Below, piece by piece: positions 55,855-64,000 of a DNA stretch of 64,000 bases. The notes under the pieces are model-generated. The model saw only the letters and a program-made list of their open reading frames with translations, searched no databases and was not told where the DNA came from. Location of the stretch: contig JAMKCH010005360.1 of the NCBI GenBank assembly GCA_023653785.1, positions 49,059-113,058 on the forward strand, written 5' to 3'. Position 1 is the first letter of the stretch. Each line of letters begins with the position of its first letter. The DNA is from Ophioderma brevispina (lineage: Eukaryota; Echinodermata; Ophiuroidea; Amphilepidida; Ophiodermatidae). The translations under genes and the position numbers were made by a program.

Positions 55855-56010
55855 ATAACATTGACGCAGGCTGGTAACGCACGACGTCAAATGATGCATC
55901 TTTGTGCGCGAGTGTAGAAAACCGCCGTCGCTTAAGCCAAGCGCGTGCGGTTTACTGTGCGCCATCAGTCTCGCGCTCTGACGTCACGGCACAGAAAGAG
56001 GTAGGGAGTT
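55855..56010. promoter_or_regulatory. CpG-rich patch with full CRE site
   Basis: In AT-rich surroundings this ~150 bp is rich in CpG and contains TGACGTCA at 55979-55986 (a consensus ATF/CREB site), a half-site GACGTCA at 55884-55890, and repeated TGCGCG/GCGCGTGCGG words. It could be a promoter or enhancer core for an unseen transcript. No TATA box or adjacent first exon is convincing, so this is composition-based only. Confidence 0.3.
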
Positions 56011-56528
56011 CAGTCAACAGCTAAACTTTCTGAAAGGCTTTCTAATTTGACAAATTATAACCATAAGAATTTTCTATGTAAGATCAATATTTATGTCAAA
56101 CGTCGTTAATTAAGATATACCGCGTTTACGGAAAAAGAAAACCAGGACAAATCACATTATTTGGAATGGTCTGAGCACCGTGAATTCACCTAATACTTTA
56201 AACGAGAACCAATCTTTTTCAACACATAATTTGAGTTAGGACTGACACCATAGATGTAGATATAAGTTCGTAGAGGGTTATCACGATGCAGGCAGTGTTA
56301 CTTGTATTAAGCAGTAAGTCGATATCAAATGATTGACGTATTTCTAGTAGCTAATAGGATGTTGGGATGTGTGGTACCCGCGTGCATTATCTATGACCCT
56401 GCATTATCTGATGACCCGTGAATTATTGACAGACCCAGTGCATCGTGAAAAATTAATGCACGCTGAAAACAAATGATACATAAACACGAGAAGTATATGT
56501 ATCAATAAACTCTTTCTTTCATTTATTT
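56011..56528. other. No gene recognised
   Basis: AT-rich spacer between the two 3 kb copies. Near 56380-56450 TGCATTATCTGATGACCC-type phrases repeat. No gene. Confidence 0.45.
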
Positions 56529-59512
56529 AGAATGAAATAAGTCAAGGGTATTTGTGAGCACATCACTGTAAGTCTTTATTCATTTTGTTCGCCATTAATC
56601 AGCCTTTTCCAGATCTTTGAGTCGCCAGAACATAATCAAATTATTTTGGCTAGTTTTAAAAGCTTAACTTTTTTTTGTACGATAGATAAGTAGTATTATA
56701 TTCTCAACTGCAAAATTGAGTAGTTTTGTAAAATTACGGCTGTAACCAGTTATACCGCATTCTACACCAATAAACAGTATGTTCAGTTGTCATGTTCTTC
56801 AATAAATTATAGTGGGTTTGGTAGGATCGCTATACTTGTTTTGTGACAGAAATATAATTTCCAGTGGTTCTTCCGTTCGTTTTACTTTCAAACTATCATA
56901 TAAATATAACTGAAACTACAAAATTCATTCTCAACTATCGTTTAAATATTATATATTTTTTATACGGAGTAAAATGTACAGTAGGTATTAAAATGTAGGG
57001 CATTTCTTTTATGCCTTTTAGATTTGTACTAGAGTATCGACATAAATGATATCCAGTATTTATTCCCTACTGCCAGTGTCCAGTCGACCAAATGGCATTC
57101 ACTGCCGTGCCTTGTATTTGTAGTACTAGTATCAGGTTCGAGTCAAAAATCGGAATCCCCAAAGCGAGGTAACAAAAACTACGTAGAGCCCACGTAGAGC
57201 CCTACCTTAAGGTGGGTAACCCATCCACAAAACTTCGTTTTTCGTCCCCCCATTTTTACCCAATCAAATTGAGATTTGGTTAGCGGAAGAAAGTTCGTTA
57301 TTTTGTTTCTCATCCCAAGTGAAATATATGAACAAAAATATCTCCAAATGTGGTTATACCACTTTATTAACACACCTGTATGAGCCGATGTAGTGCAGCA
57401 TTTTTTTTGCTTTATTATCCAAACGCTGTACCGTTTTTAACTAAAAAATTTGTAATCGGAAGTAATTGGTTGTATATTTCATATGGGGAGAAAACATATG
57501 AAAAATTCGGCCTTGACGGCTCACCTATCTTTGAAGTAGACATTATATTTCAGTTGTTTTACCCATTAAATTTTTATCACTGGTGCAATGAAGTAATTTT
57601 TCCCTTATTAAAGTAATTTAATTATCCTGTCTGCAATTTATACTTAATTTTCGTCGGGGTTTCATCATATTTTTATATGACATAAATTTTGTTTTTCGGT
57701 TTCTTCTCTTTTTGACTCGCCTGTTTTTATAATCCAAATCTATCCAGCTTTGTATTTTTTCTTTGAATCATGGGGTGCTATTATTATTAATAGTTTGCAT
57801 GCGGCGCATAAAACCCCCACACTGTCGGTCATCATCTATTGTATACATTAGATTTATATAGAATATAAAAGATATCGGCGGTGTCCTCGAGGAGTGGGCG
57901 GTTTTGGGATTTATTATTCCGTTTGAGTCGGTCTTTGAACATGTGTATGTGGTTATGACTACAGACGGTGTAAGAGAACTCGTTTGCTTTCTCGAGAGCT
58001 CATATGGAAACATCACCAAATTTAATTAAAATAGTATATATAACCCTAGTTGATATTTTTTCATGTTTAGAAAGAACTCAACACTAACAAAAGAGAAATC
58101 TGGAATATAATATTTGGTGTGTCGCTGTGTTTCAGTTATTCACTATATCAATATTTTTTGAAAGGTTTGTCCTTCAAATTCGCGTGGCAAAATGGGGATG
58201 AACAAATTTTGGGTTGAGTAATTGATGCGAATTATAATCCGGAAGTGGAAGAAGAAATGTTGTATACCTCCGCGTACACTCCGGAACGGTTTGTTAAGCA
58301 TGCCATTATGGGTGAACAGGTTGTTTAATTTTTAACCCATATTTTTTTCATTAAATGATTTGTTTACCATATTATTGAGCGAATTTTGCCCACTGTTGGG
58401 TAAAATATACCCAATCATCTGCTATATTAACCAACAAAATGAGAAAAATACCCAACGTTGGGCTGTTTCCCTGTTTACATGTTTGGTTGTAAAATTTTTA
58501 AACACCTACCGGTCTGAGAGTTGTAGAAAATTTGTATCGGACTCGAGAGAGTGTTTTGTCTCGGACATGTGTGTTTTACTTACAGTCTGTAAATTGGAAA
58601 AGATGTACACATCTTCCTGATTTTTTATAGCGATATTTTGTTATATTGAATATCAATATTTCTCGACAAAGTTCACTGTGTTGTGTTTGTCCTAAGAAAA
58701 AAGAAAGTCAAGGAAATCTTATAAAAAAGAGCGAGAAAATGAAAAATGAAGCCGAGTGAGAGACCTCTAAAAGGCAAAGACGAGAGAACGAAATTTTTGG
58801 AGTATTTAGTTTAGGAATTGAACGTATCAGTAAAATTTAATTGGCGGGGGATTTATTCATATCCATTATGTGACATTTCGGTATTTTTTACATATTATTT
58901 TCGTTGTACAAAGTGTCATAGATGTAATATTAACATTATACATTATCTTCAATTGTAACTTTAAAAACATGTAAAATATTATTTTAATAATATTTTAATT
59001 TGCATCATGTGAAGTGTTTCCGCTTCTCTCATTTCTTAAATTGATAAGTTCGAGATATTTTTATTTCAAACAATAAATCATGCCTCTTTTTTTTTTCACA
59101 ACAATACAATTGCATTTTTATGGCCAGACTACAGGGGTGGTAATAACTATTTGCCAACCATTTACGTTAATGTACTACCAGCATCTCCATTATCTCCATA
59201 ATCACGTATCCGGGAAACCGCGGGCATATTTTTTATCGTATCATTTTAGGATCTTCGCAAATTATAATGAACGTCGGCAATCAATAAAATGTACAGACGA
59301 GGCAGTGCACGACCAGAGAAACCATCCAGTTATGGTTCTGTTCCTAGAGACAATATTAGATACGGCGAATAAATGCTGTTGTTTGTCGATTTTTACCGGC
59401 GCCTGAACTTGACACAAAAAAGCCCGCATTCCATAAAGAGTATGACTAAAAGTGACACTTTCCCTTTTGTTTCAGACAATTGTCGTTTTTGGTGATCAAT
59501 TTGAAGTGAAAC
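56529..59512 (+). repeat. 3 kb duplicated segment, copy B
   Basis: Same order as copy A: GAGCACATCACTGTAAGTC at 56555, TAGATTTGTACTAGAGTATCGAC at 57020, CTCGAGAGCTCATATGGAAACATC near 57990, ACCTACCGGTC at 58503, TTAATTGGCGGGGGATTTATTC at 58837, ATGTACAGACGAG at 59290. It differs from copy A largely by one-base insertions and deletions, often in homopolymers. No gene is recognised. Confidence 0.9.
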
Positions 59513-61575
59513 TCAAATTAAGTATCATAACTACTTTCCTTTCATTTTAATTCGCTAGACCTCGGATGCCCTATTAATATATTACTTGCCCTTGACGAAA
59601 TGGTATTTGCATTGTCTTTACACTAGAATGTCGAACAATAATGCACACAATCGCATGCTGAAGATTTATCTAAGATTTCTCCTTATCGTACACAACGTAT
59701 TGCTCATTAAAATTCAATAAGGTTCAATAGTATAAAGTATTGTCAAATTTGTTAAACTTCAATCTCTAATAACCGTGTAAATATATTGGTACATATCTGT
59801 ATTCCCATTATTGAGGATTACTATTAGCGGTGGTAGCTCGTTTTTAGTTTTTCTAAGCCCTAAGAGTATTTGTCCGCAGTGCTATTATTGTAACTGATTA
59901 TGTAATGGATGTTTTGTCAAAGTTATTTTAGAATGACTTGTACAAACTATACTTTTTTTTGTAAATGCACATGCGAGTAGTTAGTATAAACGTATGATTT
60001 TGGTAATGGGAAAATGAAGGTGTTTTACCACTAAATTTAAAATAATCTCTTGCTTTAGAAAAGAAAGAGAACCAAACCAAATAGCTGACGCGCATTGTCC
60101 AATAGTGTTTTTAAACACTTAACTGCATAAGAGGTGTTTGCACTCCGTTAGTGCATAAAGGGGGATTTCCTAGGGAACCCCTATATAACCACTTTCCTAA
60201 GGATTTTTCCAGATGAATGAATATACCAGCTGAATTAAAGGCTTCAAAGACATCAACATAGAGAAATAAAACGAAAAATATTGTTCATAAGAAACTAGGG
60301 GCAAAACATTTATTTTTAAATTTTGTCTTCAAAATGTGCGAAAAAGACGCGGATTCGTTTTCTCTTCATGCAATACTTTCTACAGAATGCTTCACCTAGA
60401 CTTGTGCTGATTTCTTTAAATGCTGACTCAGAGATTTTGAAATAAATATGTTTTTTTTGTATTATAAAAATCAGTCACCTAAACTACACTAAAGCCGTCC
60501 ACCCTCAAATGCATTTTGCAAAGTTTGAAATGATTGGATTTTCTGTGAGAGCGTAATAACAGTTATGGATAGTACAACAGGCCATCTGATCGTACTTTGT
60601 ATACAAAAGTCTCCGGATCCGAAATTTATAACAAAGTCGTGGTTTTCTATATTAAGGACATCGACTTGAAAACTTAATTTATTTCCACACAGTGATTAGT
60701 ATATGTACACGCATTATGTACATGCAAAAACACCGAATTTGTTTGAAAATCGAGTTCCGTGCAGCCATCTTCAAGAAATCACCGAGTCAGCCTTTAATTG
60801 TAAGAATGAACTACATAACCATATTAGTCACAAACCATAATGTCATCATGCCATTTTGGAATATTTTGGGTTTACTGAATTTTACCAATAGTTTTCTTAG
60901 TAAACATGTACTTGTGTAATAAAGATTTGGACCATGGCCTACTATTTTGCAAGAATTTTTTGATTAATTATTTTAACTTTGTTTATGTCACTAGGGGTTT
61001 GCATTATGAAAAATCAAATCACAATAACTCTATGATTTTCAATTTTTGTCATGGGCAACTTCCGGTAGGGCATAGGAGGGCTCCTAGGGACACATGCTAA
61101 TTAACGCAACACAACGCGATGGATTTAATTTTTTGCACCATGCAACTAAAGTTACAATACAAAAATATAAACCAAATATATTCAAACAATCGTTAAAAAA
61201 CACTGGCGGAAAAACAATGGGTCCCATGAACCCCCCCCCCCCCCCCTTTGCATTTATGTGTTAAAATGAACACTTGGATCACCTTTCATGCTAATAGGAT
61301 ATAGAATAAGTGCAATCACGTATCTACATGTAAGAGAATGAAATGTGGAAAGAAAATTTTTAACTGTTTTGATCCATATATGCAGATTAGAAACACTCTG
61401 TTAGTTGCTCTAGGGGGCGCGGTAGTTGTTTATTTATGTTTTTTAAGGCTTGAAGAAACGAGGATTTTCTTAGGTTAACATTTCTCAAAATATGCACTTG
61501 AAATGGTTTCTAGAATACCTGCGTAGAAATTTCAAAGATATTGGACAAACCATAAAAAAAAAAAAAACAAAAAAA
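59513..61575. other. No gene recognised; C-run repeat words
   Basis: AT-rich. 60105-60200 has AAACACTTAACTGCATAAG, TCCGTTAGTGCATAAAGGGGG and AGGGAACCCC; 61060-61255 has CTTCCGGTAGGGCATA and a run of about 18 C ending at 61248. These echo the C-run repeat at 35430-36320 and suggest an element spanning roughly 60110-61260. Confidence 0.4.
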
Positions 61576-61579
61576 GTTT

Positions 61580-61770
61580 TAACAACGTCCTGACTGTCCT
61601 TACCGTTGTGACCTGAGATATGGCCCGCCGGACTTCATAGTCCACCCAGGCACTGATTCATTGGACTCTTCAACGCAACAAAGTTCCATTTATTCCGTTG
61701 TGGTCTCTGAGCCCGGACTATGGCTCCGTGCGGACCTATATCCCCTTTTACACTGACCCTTTAGAAAAAC
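61580..61770 (-). repeat. Dispersed foldback repeat, copy 3
   Basis: Read on the minus strand it gives GGATATAGGTCCGCACGGAGCCATAGTCCGGGCTC, ACAACGGAATAAATGGAACTTTGTTGCG, GGGTGGACTATGAAGTCCGGCGGGCCATAT: the same blocks as the copies at 37985 and 43860, in opposite orientation. Confidence 0.75.
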
Positions 61771-64000
61771 GTTCTTGTATCTTCTGCCATGTTCGGCTTA
61801 CTCACTTCAGGGGTGTAATGCAATAGTGGGCACTGGAAATATGAAAAAACAATTCTTACAACGTTCTTGTGTGTCTTCAAATTTATTCCTGTACCCTAAA
61901 AACATGCATCGCTTTGAAAAGGACATTTTTAATAGCGTATTTTCACTTTTATTTGGTGTAATATTTTCATGGAGAACATTTGGCCATTATAGGAAAACCA
62001 TTTTTAACGAGATGACAGTTGTTTAATTTGTCGTCTTTCACAAAATAGTATAGTCTACGTCATCATGTTACAATCACTGATTTGATTATCATTACTTCCT
62101 GTACTGTACATTACATTTAATTATTTTATTTTTGGAGGATAAAACATACTGAATTGGGGTTTAAGAATCATGAACCAAAACCTTTTTTTTTTCTTTTAAT
62201 AGACCCTTGTAATGCCAGAATTAGTAACCAGCAATCCGCTTGTTACGATCTGTCATGTCGTTATATGCAAATAGTCGTTTTTCGCAAAATTTTTCTTTCT
62301 TTACTATTTTGATAACAGTGAGTGCTGTTATGTAATCGGCGTTCTTTTTTTCTTGGCAAAACAAACTTGGTATTCTTCATTCTCCTTTTTCCAGAATCAG
62401 TCAATTTCAGTAATAATGTACAGCCAATTCTAAAGGGGTATTTAAAAAAAAACAAATTTTTAAGTTTTTTAATTTTTACTTTTTTTTGGGTGTGTTTATT
62501 TCCTTGTGTGTGCTGTTAATGTATTGTCTTTTTGATGAGAGAAAAGGATGTTTTTTGAAAAATTTGGGGGATTTTAGTTATTCCGAATCGTGTCCACCTT
62601 TACTACTCTCTCATTAGACTCTAACTCTTCTACTGCCTCTACTCATCATTATAACACCTCAATCATTGTAAATGTCAGTTTTTATTGAGACAGGCACATT
62701 CCAAGTCATAACTAAACTACTTTCTCTGCCCGTGTTTTAGTTACATAAACCATATTCGTGAAAATAAGCTTTTATAAGTAAGATAGAATATAGGCGACAC
62801 ACTGTGCGCGTCTGATGTATTTAACAGTGCAGAACACAAAAATAGTTGGCGATAAAACTTTGAAACCTCGTTTTGAAAATTCCTAAAGACTGGAATAATA
62901 CCGAAAGACATGTGGGAAGGGATGCTGCCCGTAGCGATTGGCGTGTTCACTTTTCCGTTTTTGCGAGCACCGAAGTACCCGACAAAAACGTTCAATTTTC
63001 TCGCTAGGTTCTATAGGTTCAGGCCCACTTACGATACATATTCAAACCAAAACATAGTAACGGACCCTCTGATGCAAAAAATCTACCTAGAACCCCTTCG
63101 TTTTCCGGAGATATTTGAGATTTAGTTTTATTTGCATGCATTCGCTATGACGGACTGATAACGTTAATCTCTCGCGCTGTACCAATTTAGATAATATCTT
63201 CGCAGTCTGTGACACGGACTAAACACACTTTCCGGACCGCAGTAGAATATACCCGCCCATATTCAAACCAATCACAGTCCGCGCCTCGCTGATTGACAAA
63301 CCTTGACATACGCACAATTTGTCTCCTAATTCTGTCTCTATATAGGCCACCTCAATTCTGACTGAAAATCGGTTAAAATGTAGACTTTCTTCCTAAAATG
63401 CACACAAAAACTTTGATTTTCATTTTAATTTACAAACATATAGGGTTTTGCTTTTGACAAAGTAAAATTTGATATATAATAAGAAAGATTTCTAAAATGG
63501 CCACCACAAACGCTCCATACATTTGTGGATTACAACATCTGTATTGTGGGATATTAATGTCGTTGCTCTAAATGGTGTACATTACAATTATTAAAACGTT
63601 CATTACTAAACTATATAACTAAATAATATATATTTTATAGCGCAGCATTAAAATTACGCTACTGGTATATAGGTTATAGCTTACTGGTATTTAGCGTTTG
63701 TGCGGCCATTTCATTTGGTAATGTGATCAACATAATTATTGAGAGCTTATGTAGCTACAAAGAACTAAGCCTTCTCCTTTGTACATTAAAGAGACACTGG
63801 CACATTTGAAAAATAGTGCGCCCTCTAGATTTTTCAAACTTGACATTTGTGCATGGTTGTAAAGCGTTTACATTAGTACTCGCCTGAAATTATTCAGCCC
63901 AAATCAGCGCGTTTATGCGTAAACAGAACGATTTATAATTAATGACTCCGGCGACATTAATTCAGCAGACGACGCGGGAATGGCGTTTAACACAAGAAAC
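61771..64000. other. No gene recognised
   Basis: AT-rich to the end of the window with scattered short open frames on both strands, none with a recognised motif or supported splice sites. GTGCGCCCTCTAGA at 63817 is typical of repeat-rich invertebrate DNA but not assignable. Confidence 0.4.

Noticed and set aside
62741..63125. Opposed 84- and 71-codon frames near the right end.
   Set aside because: Antisense to each other, no motif, no conserved splice borders.

Overview
This is eukaryotic, AT-rich, intron- and transposon-dominated DNA. It contains no operons, no dense coding and no prokaryotic signals. The one gene I can identify is an animal RASEF (Rab45-type Ras and EF-hand domain) orthologue on the + strand. 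It is spread over at least 30 kb in short exons with GT/AG borders. The gene family, the large introns and the wealth of palindromic MITE-like repeats suggest a marine invertebrate, possibly an ambulacrarian such as an acorn worm or echinoderm. That placement is a guess, because no lineage-diagnostic sequence was seen.

Layout. 1-5 kb holds a decayed LINE reverse-transcriptase tail (minus strand), a ~160 bp tandem repeat interrupted by 120 T, and a 1.5 kb element with ~215 bp terminal inverted repeats. 5-11 kb holds a possible first coding exon (5050-5099), small palindromes, a 445 bp foldback MITE and a field of CTGTAAA/TTTACAG words. 11.8-13.2 kb is a 1.4 kb inverted repeat packed with the self-complementary decamer CAACGCGTTG. 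13.7-17.5 kb is two ~1.9 kb tandem units, each containing its own long inverted arms. 18.8-49.6 kb is the RASEF gene, with introns full of foldback elements, a tandem pair of TIR elements, a tRNA-like SINE and a giant inverted minisatellite in the last intron. 50-51.7 kb has an RTE-like/SINE tail, a second copy of a palindromic MITE seen at 6.3 kb, a (GA)n tract and another palindrome. 52.0-55.1 and 56.5-59.5 kb are two copies of one 3 kb segment. 59.5-64 kb has no recognisable gene.

RASEF model. The exons encode, in order, the conserved segment before the coiled coil, the coiled coil, a polar linker, and a C-terminal Rab GTPase domain ending in a dicysteine prenylation tail (NCCDF). Coiled-coil exons are individually clean, although the first two join only if one base is missing. 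The linker, GTPase and last exons keep their splice sites and protein similarity but carry many small frame breaks and one in-frame stop. The repeat copies elsewhere in the window differ by the same kind of one-base indels. Poorly polished long-read assembly is therefore the simplest explanation, and pseudogenisation is the alternative. EF-hand exons expected at the N-terminus were not found.

No rRNA gene, CRISPR array, virus, toxin gene or intact transposase was recognised. Comparisons to vertebrate RASEF are from memory, not from an alignment program.
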